NCBI GenBank assembly: GCA_011033025.1
Contig: WFMF01000270.1
Span: forward strand, 62,001 to 126,000
From: Beroe forskalii
Taxonomy: Eukaryota; Ctenophora; Nuda; Beroida; Beroidae
DNA: 64,000 nt
Reading direction: 5' to 3'
The notes below the pieces were generated by a model, which worked only from the letters and a program-made list of their open reading frames with translations, ran no database searches and had not been told where the DNA came from. Below are positions 41,155 through 54,900 of the stretch, piece after piece. Numbering within the stretch: the stretch's first letter is position 1; the number at the start of each line of letters is the position of its first letter. A program made the position numbers and the translations under genes.

Positions 41155-41601
41155 CACAGGCACTTGAAAGGCGAAAGCACACGTACTTGAAATGCGTGCG
41201 CGTGCACTTGAAATGGGTGCGCGCGCACTTGAAATTGGTGCGCGTGCACATGAAATGCGTGTCTGAGCACTTGAAATGGGTGCACGTGATCATGAAATGC
41301 GTGCGTGCGTACTTGAAATACGTACGCGCGCACTTGAAATACGTACGCGCGCACTTGAAATACGTACGCGCGCACCTGAAATGCGTGCGCGCACTTGAAA
41401 TGCGTGCGTGCGCACTTGAAATACGTACGCGCGCACTTAAAATGCGTGCGCGCGCACTTGAAATACGTACGCGCGCACTTGAAATACGTACGCGCGCACA
41501 CATGAAATGCGTGCGCGCGCACTTGAAATACGTACACGCGCACTTGAAATAGGTACGCGCGCACTTGAAATGCATGAACACGTCTTGAAATGCGTGCGCA
41601 C
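41155..41601. repeat. 21-bp GC-rich minisatellite, about 21 units
   Basis: Unit ACTTGAAATACGTACGCGCGC with variants (TGCGTGCGCGCGC). The period is a multiple of three, so several frames on both strands stay open for about 150 codons (e.g. repeated YLKYVRAH); this is a by-product and not a gene. Alternating CG/TA/GC pyrimidine-purine tracts could adopt Z-DNA. Confidence 0.9.
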
Positions 41602-42824
41602 ACAGCTTATAATTCTTTATTAATGTTTGAACACCAGAAATTTAGGGGTGCGTGCTTAAAAACCAATTATACTTTTTAAAAGAAGCTTGATAAAGCATCA
41701 AAAATCTTATTTTCAAAACAATATCTGGAGCCGAAACGCCAGACTATAAATGTGTTGATTTGTGCTTTCACTTGATAGTGTTGCCCAGATTCATGTTGCA
41801 TTTTTCTATTGCTTTGTTAGAAATTTACGGCTTTCATGTTTGTTTTTATGTTGATGTTGTTTGAGTTGGATGTGCTCTTTGTTCAGTGTGATGTTGATCA
41901 AAATTTCCAAACAGAATTTGACTATCAATAGCACTTTATTTATTATCTAGACACGATTGATTTAATTTGGGACCAGTCAAACACATCAGTCGTTCAAAAG
42001 GAGTTGATGGATCAACCAATTCCATTTAATCAACCGATGTAATTTACATGTGGTAATTCTGTTCTGTGTAAGTTTTGCCACACTCATAAAACTGCAGTTT
42101 GAACTGTCACCATAAGGAGTAAGGATCAGTATTTGAAGGAAATGCTTGCAGACAATCAAGTTCTGAGAACCAAAAATTCTTTTAGTAATAATAATGAAGC
42201 TTGTCTTATATTGCATATATTGACACATGTTATATGTAAGAAGTAAATAAATAAATAAACAACACTCCTAATTACAATCAAATTTGAGAATGCTGTGTCA
42301 CACTTTGTGGAGTTCCTGAAGAAGAGATATTTTATCTCGAAACTGATAGTTGAATAGCAGTGCAAAGTGTATGGGTTTGATTTCATATTTGAGAATTTTT
42401 GTGTTTCACTGAAATGATCAATCACTTCAAACATATTGGATACTTGATACAAAAAAATCGTGCTAGCCATTGCTAGCAGCATTGTATTGTAATTAGATAG
42501 AAAAACGTTGAATTGCTTATTTTGAATGAAAACCCTCCTTCATTTCACATAATAATTGCTTTAAAACTAACTGAGGTATGATTTAAAATCAATTGGAATG
42601 TTAACAAAGCTAGTTTAAACATTGATACAAAGATTCATAAAGAAAAGAGCCAATTTGACATGCTTGAGTGATGAAAGACTTTACAAGCTATGGGTAGGCT
42701 GTTCTGTATATCTTGATTTTGATTATAAAATTGATTTAGTCATTGAAATGAAAATGAAACCCAAACTTATTTTGCATTTGACAACTACAAAATATCAGTA
42801 TGATGATGCACATTTTTCAGGTAC

Positions 42825-42947
42825 ATGCAAGGGCCTATTAAAGCAATGATCCAGGAAGACCTCATCAAGATGGGCATTCATCATGGGACACCAGCCAATA
42901 AACGCAGGAGTAAAGCTCATATTAATACAATCCATAACAGCAACCAG
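42825..42947 (+). CDS. ARHGAP11A: Gene B exon 1, start codon
   Basis: ATG lies four bases after an acceptor (CATTTTTCAG at 42820), so an upstream leader exon exists. Encodes MQGPIKAMIQEDLIKMGIHH and a basic stretch KRRSKAHI. The distance from Met to the GI motif fits ARHGAP11A, which supports this start. Donor GTCATT is weak. Confidence 0.8.
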
Positions 42948-45900
42948 GTCATTTTTCATGTATTTAGAAATCATAGATTATAGGTATACCCTCTCTTCAA
43001 AAAACTTTCTTTTGTTTTTGGATCCTGAGCAGTAACTTAATCAAAGAAAAATGAAAAACAGAAAATCATCTAGAAAATATTGATTGATTGTTAGATTTAT
43101 TTATTTTCCTTGGTAATAAAAGTCTAAAATATCAGGCTGAAACTTGTGGGATATTTGGGCGGCCACTCCCTGAGTTAGAAACAAGACCAGTTCCAGGACA
43201 AGCTTATATTAGAGTTCCAAGGTAGGTGATAGATGATAGTTCTGTGATAAACTTTGTTGCCTATTGGTTTGATGTATCATATGTATGTTCAAAGGAATAA
43301 TAACTTTGTCATGGCTAAGGTTATTATAAAGCAAATTATCAAATTTATGCTGTAATTTCTTGCAGGCTGTTGCTCAGATCCTGCAATTTCTTGTCTCATC
43401 ACTTAGAAACTGAGGGTTTATTCAGAAAGAGTGGGTCATTATCAAGACAGAAAAGTATTAGGGTGAGTTTTACTTATTAATCTAAACTTAAACAATAAAT
43501 GTTCCCTTAGTGAAACAAAAGATTAGTGAAACAAAAGATTAATATTTGTAGCTTACAGAATTTCTTTATTGAAAATCGCAGTAATAAATAAATCTGGTAT
43601 AAAATCTCAAATATCATTTTCAATGGCACCCTTTTTGAAAAGAAATATCAATATGAATTTTATCTGAGTACAGATAGAGAGATTTTGTTCTTAATTTTTG
43701 CTGTTTGCAATCCATTGGTGGTTGCATTTTTATCACCAAAGTTTTACATTACAAACTGTGGAATATGAACTGTCCATTTTATTTACCCAATGACTTTCGC
43801 AGAGTACTCTGAATGAAGGCAACTGTATAGCAGAGGATTCCAACCCTCATGATGTGGCAAGTCTTCTGAAGCAGTTTTTAAGGGAGCTTCCAGAACCTTT
43901 ACTCACTCATGAGCTGTATAACTCATTTATACAGGTACTTATAATCAATCCTTGTTTTTTGATATCACTAAAACAAGGAATTTGGGGAGGAGATTGAATC
44001 TTTGAAGAATTATAAATTGGCATCGAACAAATGACATTGAATGTTTGACATACCTATATTACTGCATTCCCAGAGTCAGACATTAGATTTAGAGGAAGAC
44101 AAGATCCAAGCTGTGTTACTGCTGGTCCTATGTTTACCTGACATAAACAGACACACATTGCAGGTTTGGGAGGTTTGCTATCATGAGATCAAAATATTTT
44201 TAGTTTGAGTAAGAATATTTGACCATTTTGCATCCAAAAAAGAGTTTTCTTTGTAAGTTTTCCCAAAATTGCATGTAATTTATCACCAAAATATGATAAC
44301 ACGTATATCTCGCAGTTCCTGTCTGGTTTCCTACACCACGTATCAGAGAAGAGTGAAAGTAACAAGATGACAGTATCTAACCTGGCTGTGGTGATTGCAC
44401 CTAACATTATCAAGGGAAGTGGGGGAGGCAGTGCTAGTTCGCTGGAGGGAAGTAATATCAAGCTGGAGACTATGCTGGTGGAAACACTCATACAGGTACA
44501 AGGAAGATGCTTTCATTGCTTAAATCTTAATTCTCTTAAATAATCGGTGTAGTCAGTATCAAGTCTGTGGAACTTTGAAATTTTCATTTAGCATCTATTA
44601 ATCGCTGACATTTGTTGACATTTCAATCTTATTCCAATGCTGATATCACCCCAATCATAACTCATACAGAACAGCAGTGAGTTGGGTCTTGTTCCCGAGG
44701 ACATGTCACGCAGAGCTCACAAGATGATCCTGGAGTTGAGTGGGATATGGGGCGTTACTCAGCAGGAGGCTGCATTCAAACTACCTCTCAAGGGGAAGAG
44801 GAAACGCAGTGGATCACTTTCTGGCATGTAGTACTTCGTTGTGAAATTGATTGATTTTGAATAGTAAGCAGCAGTAGTATTTGGAATGACGGATGACCGT
44901 TTCAAGATATTATCTCTAATCTCCGATTTACTCATCTACCAGTGATAATTATATCAAGATATCAGCATTAAAGAATGAATCAATAAGTCTAATTCCATTC
45001 TGTAATACAGCTCCAATTCTGTAAATTTCTGGATTTTGTAACCCTTACCCTCCGCAGGCATCTTGACGAGTGTGTTTAAGCAGAGCAAGACAACGCGTTC
45101 CAAACACGCGACCACCTCCTCCACCACCCTCACAGCCTCCAACTCCACCCTCTCACGACCCTGTACTTCCAGTACTCTGCCCAGGAAGAGTCTGTCTAAC
45201 CAGGACCTCACTGAGAACAAGACAAAGTCTGTGCCCATCAGTGGAGGTAGGTTCTTTCGTGTTTTCTTAGTGCCGATTATAAATCATTTGATTGTCACTA
45301 CGTAGTACGTATGATAGGAAATTAAATTTGGATGATAATGCTAATGGCGCCCGGATTGCTTACGGCCCCCAGGGGTATAATAACACTCCATTTCTAGGGA
45401 ATTCCACCAAGAAAAGTTTAATAATTTGGTTATTGAGACGTTATTTAATCGCTGGAAGTGGAAATGTTCCCATTTCAGACCTGTCCTTTTCGACGCCGTG
45501 TATCAGAACCCCCACCACGCGACCCCTTCCTGGCACACCCCTTCTCAGCGTCCAGCGCAGGTTGGTGTGGGTTTGTGTCTGTTTGCAAGCGAGTGTACAC
45601 ATCAACATAACAAACCAGTGTTTGTACTTAAATCTAGACACAAACAAACACATTAGTGTGTTTGTTTGTGTTTAGATTTAAGTACAAACACTGGTTTGTT
45701 ATGTTGATGTTTCGTCAGCTTTGTAGCTGATGCATTTCTTCAGCCTCTGCGCTTATCTTAATTCCATTTCCAAGAGTTAAACAGTTTATGCTTCAAACAA
45801 TAAATTCTCTGATAGCTCCATTATCCTCTATTAATATCTCGTAATCTAGTAAGAAACGACGACTCACAATAACACATGAAGGGCGGTAAGTGAGTGCTAC

Positions 45901-48900
45901 ACAGGAAACTGCTGTGCATGTGCCAATGAACAACGTAGTACACAATCACCATGCCGACACGTGACGTAACCGTGGTAACGCGTGATTTCACCATGGCAAC
46001 GCGTGATCCCACGTGACGTGTAGAAGTGTGTCAGCCAATCAGATGTGAGAAACTGCAAGCTTATCAGTGAGAGTGTGAGACAATTTGTTACAGTTCTTGC
46101 GTGAAAAGACTGTTTATTTTACGTGAGAAACTGATAGAAATGAGTGTATTTAGTGAGATTTTTTCAGAATCAGTGAGAATAGAGAAATTTAACAAAAACA
46201 ATTTAGTGATTAGAGATTATATTAGTACAATGTTTTGTATGGTAACCATACTTTGATGCGCGTATTACGTGAGAAAAGACAACGAAACAGTGAAATAGAC
46301 GACTGCTTATATCAGCTGCGCGGAGTGGCTGCGCTTCGACCAATCAGGGAGCAGTATCACACTTCTCCTGCGCTCTGATTGGTTGGGCTTATCAGTGATG
46401 ACAAACTGTGATTTCGAGCGCTGTGAGAAAAGACTTATTATTAGAAAAAAAAGACTTATTAGAAAATAGGAATAGTGCTCGTGAAGTATCAATGATCAAA
46501 GATCATTTCTTGAATTATGATTTTAGGTAGGATTTCCCATATTTTCATGTAAAGTCTAGAATACTGCGCGAACTCAATGATTATGTAAATATGTAATTAT
46601 GAAAATAATAATTCGTATAATCAGCATTTTGAACGTTGTCGATCAACTGTAGAATAGCTGATTTTGATTTAAATCTGATCTGATTTCCCAATACGTAATT
46701 TTTTGATTTATTCAATTTTTATAAATATGATGTCACAAAAATTACATTACTTTTCAAAGTGAAGTTTCTATTTTTGTAGACTGCTAAAACCTTGGCTACG
46801 AGTCTGTGCTATGATCTTACAAATGGCAATCTCATTTCATCGAAATGAGCTTAATTCTTCAAACCATAAAATCAAAGAACATTAATTATAACCTTGATTC
46901 CAGCCTGTTTGCTGAATTCATATCAAATTTCATCATTTGAAATCGTAAATTAATTTCACTGGCGGGAAACACAAAGATAAAACATCATTATTATTGGAGT
47001 GTACACTGAAATAAAGGGGCTCACTGCTCAGGTCAGTCTGTGTTCAATGGCATCGACTGACTTCAATTGACATGATTGCTAAGTCTTCATATGCATGGTT
47101 GATTGCCTCTAACTACACCTTATCATGTGACATAAGATGGCATGGATTATGATGTTCTGGTATATCTGTCGAACGTTAACCCTGATTGGTGAATGTTCAA
47201 GTATAAAGGTACTGTACTCTAGATTAGCCTTGCTCTGATATAGCATGCCAACTTCAACCTCTAAATAACTCACCAGAACTGGCATTTTCACTGCCATATC
47301 TTACGAAACACTGTCAATAGCATTCTAATAAACCTTTAGCATGTTTAATTAGTTAATTAGTAAGTTCTGGAACTAACTGCAAGACAGTGCTCGACAAGTT
47401 TCCGAGTAATTAGTTAATTAAACAGGAACCTTCCAGTTTTCACTGGAAAAATATCTCTGTTCAATGAAGCTTGAAAAACTGAATTCTCTCTGACTTTGGA
47501 ACTAATGAGGTACAGATACAAACATCGAAAACCTATAATCTTACCCACAGATTGAAGTTGACCAATCAGCGCTCGAGTTGAGCGTAAACTCGCATGCTGA
47601 TTGGTCAGTGTCATGACGATATCATGATAGTACGCTAATACGCCACTGAGCATAACAGCGCTTTCTTCAGGACGGCCCTACTGAGACAGACGCCAGTGGA
47701 CCCCAGGAAAAGACCGGGGAAATGTCAGCAGCAAACCCTAGACTGCCCTTCACCCGTAGAACTAGGTAGGCTCTTCCGGATTCAAAAAGTGATTTGGTTT
47801 TTAAAAAAAACTTGTGGATATCATGGTATTTGTCGCATGGCCAGAAAGAAAACCAGTGGTTTTCCTGTGCAGTTGACACTTTGCTCACCATTTCAGACCC
47901 TCCCACTAAGAGATCTAAGTTGGACATGTCTCCTGATGTTACTGAAAAGAGGAAGAATTTCAAGCAACGACTGAGCGAGGGACTGTGAGTGTTTTACTCT
48001 GATCAATCAAACAATCTTACCCTTGATCAATTGATCATTTCTTCTTACTCTGGAAATGAACCTTAATACGTGTTGGTTTCAATTATTTTCGGTTTTCATT
48101 TACTCATATAGGGCCAGAATCAGAATGGTCTTTTTTTAAAACAATGAATCCTGGTCAATAATTGCATTTTGCTGTGCTTGGAAACCCATAGTATTTGTCA
48201 GATTACGTGATGTGATATAAAAACAAACCTTACATAATGCAATAGTTGCTAGTGTTTCTTAGTGTTGACAATCAGTGCTGACATATCAAATTAGTTGCAT
48301 AGTGTCACACTAAATTAGGTCCGAACACTTCAAACAAAACTTAATAGTGTCATACTGTGATAGATTCAGAGTAACGCTTATTTGGAATGTTTTCAACTGG
48401 ACTATCTATCAAAAACATTCCAATATTGGTAACGACTATAGCACATGGCAAATTTCATCAAATATATCGTTGGAATGCGGATACCGGATATTCAATAAAA
48501 TGACATTGAAAGTTGAAACTAACATGTGCAATGAGGCATGATTGAAAGATGTAATGGATTGCGTAATCCCTCAATCACTCATGACACAATCTTGCTGATT
48601 TCACATTGGAGATCATGAAACATCCCTTAATCCCGTAATCCCCTAACCCCGAATAAACCTTCGAATGTCTTAACCAATTCCGTGAATAAATCCCTTCCAT
48701 TTTCTCATACTACTGAACCCCTGCAAAAACATTTCAAAGCTTAAATATCCCTCACATCCCATTTACAGTAGTCCTGGTGATTAGGATCACCTGGGCCAGG
48801 AGATCCTGCGCTGGTATGTCTGTCTGGACCTCTTGTGGAACTGTACTCCGTTTAGTATTCGTAGATCATCACTCACATCCCATCCTTCTTCAGAACATCG

Positions 48901-51900
48901 AGGTACAGGAAATCCCGCCTAAAACGTAAGATGCGATCCCGAGGTCACTGCAGTTCTGAGAGCAGTGCTGTGGTTGCTAACACTGTTGCTATGACAACCC
49001 CAGATGCCACACCCTTAGGGGGAGGGGATCAGGATAAAAGAAGGAAAGAGAGGACTCCCGTCTTCTGCTTCAAGGTTACTAACTGGGGGGGGGTCCACCG
49101 GCCAACGGCCAATCATCTTAAAAATTTGCTGTTTCGGCCAATTGGCCGGTGGCCGTTTGGCCGTTTTTTTCCTTTTTTACCCCTGGTTGTGAGAGAAAAA
49201 AATGGCTGATTTCGGGATTCTGAAGTATGGTAAGTCTTTCTTAGGTGCTCCATGGATGGCGTGCAAATTTTCAGCTCAATCGGCCAAAGCTTTTTGATTT
49301 CGGATCTTGTGTGCCTCAGAGATGAAGACCGTCCTGGATCACTGTTTTGAGAGTAAAAATAGGGTTTTTTGAAGTTTACAGGAAAACAAAGGAAAACTGG
49401 CGAATATCATTGGTTCAGTGGTTTAAGGCGCATAATTTATGACCAGATACACTTCTATTTGACCACCCATGAGACATCTACGCCCAATAAGGGTCGAAAA
49501 AAGGCAGTTTTTAAGCCGAAAAACGCGATTTTAACCCCCCATAACAGACAGAAAATGGCTGATTTCGGGATTCTGAAGTATGGTATGTCTTTCTTAGGTC
49601 CTCCATGGATGGCGTGCAAATTTTCAGCTCAATCGGCCAAAGCTTTTTGATTTCGGATCTTGGGTGCCTCAGAAATGAAGACCGTCCTGGATCACTGTTT
49701 TGAGAGTAAAAATAGGGTTTTTTGGATTTTACAGGAAAACAAAGGAAAACTGGCGAATATCATTGGTTCAGTGGTTTCAGGCGCATAATTTATGACCAGA
49801 TACACTTCTATTTGACCACCCATGAGACATCTACGCCCAATAAGGGTCGAAAAAAGGCAGTTTTAAGCCGAAAAACGCGATTTTAACCCCCCATAACAGA
49901 CAGAAAATGGCTGATTTCGGGATTCTGACGTATGGTATGTCTTTCTTAGGTCCTCCATGGATGGCGTGCAAATTTTCAGCTCAATCGGCCAAAGCTTTTT
50001 GATTTCGGATCTTGGGTGCCTCAGAAATGAAGACCGGCCTGGATCACTGTTTTGAGAGTAAAAATAGAGTTTTTTGGATTTTACAGGAAAACAAAGGAAA
50101 ACTGGCAAATATCATTGGTTCAGTGGTTTAAGGCGCATAATTTATGACCAGATACACTTCTATTTGACCACCCATGAGACATGTACGCCCAATAAGGGTC
50201 GAAAAAAAGGCAGTTTTTAAGCCGAAAAACGCGATTTTAACCCCCCATAACGGACAGAAAATGGCTGATTTGGGGATTCTGAAGTATGGGATGTCTTTCT
50301 TAGGTCCTCCATGGATGGCGTGCAAATTTTCAGCTCAATCGGCCAAAGCTTTTCGATTTCGGATCTTGGGTGCCTCAGAAATGAAGACGTGCATGGATCA
50401 CTGTTTTGAAAGGTAAAAATAAGGTTTTTTGGATTTTACAGGAAAACAAAGGAAAACTGGCGAATATCATTGGTTCAGTGGTTTCAGGCGCATAATTTAT
50501 GACCAGATACACTTCTATTTGACCACCCATGAGACATGTACGCCCAATAAGGGTCGAAAAAAGGCAGTTTTTAAGCCGAAAAACGCGATTTTAACCCCCC
50601 ATAACAGACAGAAAATGGCTGATTTGGGGATTCTGAAGTATGGTATGTCTTTCTTAGGTCGTCCATGGATGGCGTGCAAATTTTCAGCTCAATCGGCCAA
50701 AGCTTTTTGATTTCGGATCTTGGGTGCCTCAGAAATGAAGACCATCCTGGATCACTGTTTTGAGAGTAAAAATAAGGTTTTTTTGGATTTTACAGGAAAA
50801 CAAAGGAAAACTGGCGAATATCATTGGTTCAGTGGTTTCAGGCGCATAATTTATGACCAGATACACTTCTATTTGACCACCCATGAGACATCTACGCCCA
50901 ATAAGGGTCGAAAAAAGGCAGTTTTTAAGCCGAAAAACGCGATTTTAACCCCCATAACAGACAGAAAATGGCTGATTTCGGGATTCTGAAGTATGGTATG
51001 TCTTTCTTAGGTCGTCCATGGATGGCGTGCAAATTTTCAGCTCAATCGGCCAAAGCTTTTTAATTTCGGATCTTGGGTGCCTCAGAAATGAAGACCGGCC
51101 TGGATCACTGTTTTGAGAGTAAAAATAGGGTTTTTTGGATTTTACAGGAAAACAAAGGAAAACTGGCGAATATCATTGGTTCAGTGGTTTCAGGCGCATA
51201 ATTTATGACCAGATACACTTCTATTTGACCACCCATGAGACATCTACGCCCAATAAGGGTCGAAAAAAGGCAGTTTTAAGCCGAAAAACGCGATTTTAAC
51301 CCCCATAACAGACAGAAAATGGCTGATTTCGGGATTCTGAAGTATGGTATGTCTTTCTTAGGTCGTCCATGGATGGCGTGCAAATTTTCAGCTCAATCGG
51401 CCAAAGCTTTTTGATTTCGGATCTTGGGTGCCTCAGAAATGAAGAACATCCTGGATCACTGTTTTGAGAGTAAAAAATAGGGTTTTTTTTGGATTTTACA
51501 GGAAAACAAAGGAAAACTGGCGAATATCATTGGTTCAGTGGTTTCAGGCGCATAATTTATGACCAGATACACTTCCATTTGACCACCCATGAGACATCTA
51601 CGCCCAATAAGGGTCGAAAAAGGCAGTTTTAAGCCGAAAAACGCGATTTTAACCCCCATAACAGACAGAAAATGGCTGATTTCGGGATTCTGAAGTATGG
51701 TATGTCTTTCTTAGGTCGTCCATGGATGGCGTGCAAATTTTCAGCTCAATCGGCCAAAGCTTTTCGATTTCGGATCTTGGGTGCCTCAGAAATGAAGACC
51801 GTCCTGGATCACTGTTTTGAGAGTAAAATAGGGTTTTTGGATTTTACAGGAAAACAAAGGAAAACTGGCGAATATCATTGGTTCAGTGGTTTCAGGCGCA

Positions 51901-54900
51901 TAATTTATGACCAGATACACTTCCATTTGACCACCCATGAGACATCTACGCGCCCAATAAGGGTCGAAAAAGGCAGTTTTAAGCCGAAAAACGCGATTTA
52001 ACCCCCATAACAGACAGAAAATGGCTGATTTTTTGGGGATTCTGAAACGTATGGTATGTCTTTCTTAGGTCCTCCATGGATGGCGTGCAAATTTTCAGCT
52101 CAATCGGCCAAAGCTTTTCGATTTTGGATCTTGGGTGCCTCAGAAATGAAGACGTGCATGGATCACTGTTTTGAAAGGTAAAAATAAGGTTTTCTGGATT
52201 TTACAGGAAAACAAAGGAAAACTGGCGAATATAATTGGTTCAGTGGTTTCAGGCGCATAATTTATGACCCTATACACTTCTATTTGACCACCCATGAGAC
52301 ATCTACGCCCAATAAGGGTCGAAAAAGGCAGTTGACCCTCCTGGAATCAACCTGCGACAAGTTATTTGTGACCATCGACCTCTATAAACACTTTTGGTAC
52401 CATTTTTAGCCCTCTAGAACCTTCGTTGATTATTTGCACCCCACTTTTCTGCATGCGCGTATGGTCAAAAATGGCCATTTTTGGAGGTTTTTGGGCCCTC
52501 AAGGCCACAATTTTCGAGATATTGACCCCAAATTCACAGAAAATTTGCTTTTTGACTATATTCAATTAATAAAATTGGTTTCATGAAAAAATATTGAGAT
52601 TTACTCATTTTATGGCCAAAATAAGCCTAAATAACTGACCCCCAGCCATACGCGGCGACAATCTTTCTTCACGAATATCGTGAAAACTAAATGTTTAGGG
52701 GCTAATTCTTGCTTACAATTGCCTAAAAACATGGCGATTCCGGTCATTTTAAGCTAAAAATGGAGTTTCTACGACCTTCAGGAGCCGAGATACAAAATTC
52801 ATGTATATGCGCCTGAGGGCAATTAATTAGAATGCCCCACAGGCATACTGGTAAGTTCAACGGCAATGCAAATTGTTTATTTGATATCAGTTAATCGACA
52901 TTTGCAATTTAAATCTCGCTGATCTGTCATGAGAGCTTGAACTGGCACAGTGGTTTAAGGTTCAATATCATTTTGTTTTTTTGTTTGGTGCAATATCCAA
53001 CAGACCACCACATCCCCTTTTTGGGGATGGGTGGCAACTCTCAATTGCAGAGAGTTCTACTGGGACCCACCTGGTTGCACTACTAGGCTTGCTAGCAACC
53101 TCTTACCTGGTACCAGGTGGTGATACTCTAGGAGTAACAATTGGTCGGGGGCGCCCCTCCGAAGATTGACTACCTGGTTCCCTGTGGTAAGGAAAAAAGA
53201 GTGATGAGACCCTCTAAGCCTTGTGCTCTGTGAGCATGCCACTGGATAGAGTTTGTGCACGGCCTGAAGAACACTGAAGAGTTGGAGTGTGGACTTAAAT
53301 TTGTGAGGCGTGTGTATCAATATACAGGATCTGTGCCCTGTTCGAGAGTAAGAGGTCGTGCATTATATAGCCCACGATGGCTAAAAGTTCTGTGCCCTGT
53401 TAAGTTAAAGGTTCTTTTAGTCCTGTGTCGAGACAGGAACTAGGTGATTGGAGAACCAGTAAAACCTTATGAAGACCTGACCGGCACCAGTAATGTGGTT
53501 GACATGAGCCGCTGGAAGGTCAGCATGTCCAGTGCCGAGTGAGGGAGAGGCAGATACAGCACCTGTCACCTGGGTGGCAGGCCACCAACAGAAGCCCCAC
53601 CTCTGTGGGCCTGAGGGCAACATGTCAAAGAACCAGGTGTAACAGGTGGCACCCGACCCCCCACCTCGGTGGTTAGCTTGAGAATGACAGGACAGTGCCA
53701 TTCTCCAGGCCAATCTGTTCAGTAACCAACTGACCCAGCACCACTATGTAATAATGGTTCGGAATTGGGCTTAAACCAGGCTTTGTTCTCGGTTGGGCTG
53801 GGAAGAACCAAGTTCCCATCTTGAAACCTGCCCTGGTTTAATAACATGCTTGGGCCTGTTAAAAGAACAGCTGCAGAAGCTGGCACGTCGAAATATGCTT
53901 ATTCTTTCAACTCCGTTTTTTGATTTTGCTACTCGTGTCATGAATAGACTCTTTTCTAAGGAGGAACTAGTCCCGCATCCTCTTGCAAAGGATAGACTGC
54001 CAACACGCACTGAAGTCTTCAGTATCTTCTTTCTAGAAAGAAGCAAAGTTCAAATGAGTTCAAATTCGACTTATGCACGTGAAATTAGATCTGAGTGCTA
54101 CATTTCATCACGTGAGTTCACGTGGACGATTTGTAGAAATTGATAAATTCATCAATTCTAGTAATTCCAAGTTATAATAACGTAGTTTTGGACTTCGTAT
54201 GGGTGAGTAACGTGGGTTACACTTTCGTGTGGGCTAGTAACGTGGGTTTAGACTACGTTAAGGCAAGTTATGTGGGTTCAAACTGCCATTGGACAAGTTT
54301 CCTTGGTTCAAGCTACATACATCTGTCAAGATATCACCACCAAAACCGTTGGACGGTTGGTCTGGTAACCCCCCACGGGTTTGGATGTGACAACGGAACC
54401 GGGAAAGAAGCAAAATGTACTGACCACATCCAACCGTCCTGCGATTTTGGTGGTGTAAAGTAAATCATTGAATAGCATCTTCATAAATGATCCACAAAGT
54501 TAAAATTACAGTAATGCAGTTGTTATAGGTTTATCCAGTCCATAACAATCCAGAAGAGCAATGTTAAACTTGATGGGAAGCCTGTGGGGCATTCTTATTA
54601 ATTGTCCTCAGGCCCATATACATAAATTTTGTATCTCGGCTCCTGAAGGTCGTAGAAACTCCATTTTTAGCTTAAAATGACCGGAATCGCCATGTTTTTA
54701 GGCAATTGTAAGCAAGAATTAGCCCCTAAACATTTAGTTTTCACGATATTCGTGAAGAAAGATTGTCGCCGCGTATGGCTGGGGGTCAGTTTTTTAGGCT
54801 TATTTTGGCCATAAAATGAGTAAATCTCAATATTTTTTCATGAAACCAATTTTATTAATTGAATATAGTCAAAAAGCAAATTTTCTGTGAATTTGGGGTC

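Larger units (their letters stand above)
39674..42824. other. 3' UTR of gene A, intergenic DNA and 5' leader of gene B
   Basis: Contains TTACCATGGTTACCATG repeats (39699-39748), a possible polyadenylation signal at 40434, the 21-bp minisatellite at 41155-41601 and AT-rich sequence. The upstream non-coding exon and promoter of gene B should lie here but cannot be placed. Confidence 0.6.
45711..47670. other. Intron 9 of gene B, remainder
   Basis: Holds the X-box/E-box repeat at 45956-46020, CCAAT boxes in both orientations at 46034, 46339 and 46377, and a CCAAT-centred inverted repeat at 47559-47607. No exon is seen. Confidence 0.6.

Noticed and set aside
41028-41603. Long open frames on both strands (150-174 codons, repeated YLKYVRAH / YFKCART)
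   Set aside because: They are produced by the 21-bp minisatellite, whose period is a multiple of three; composition is pure repeat and no start or splice context supports a gene.
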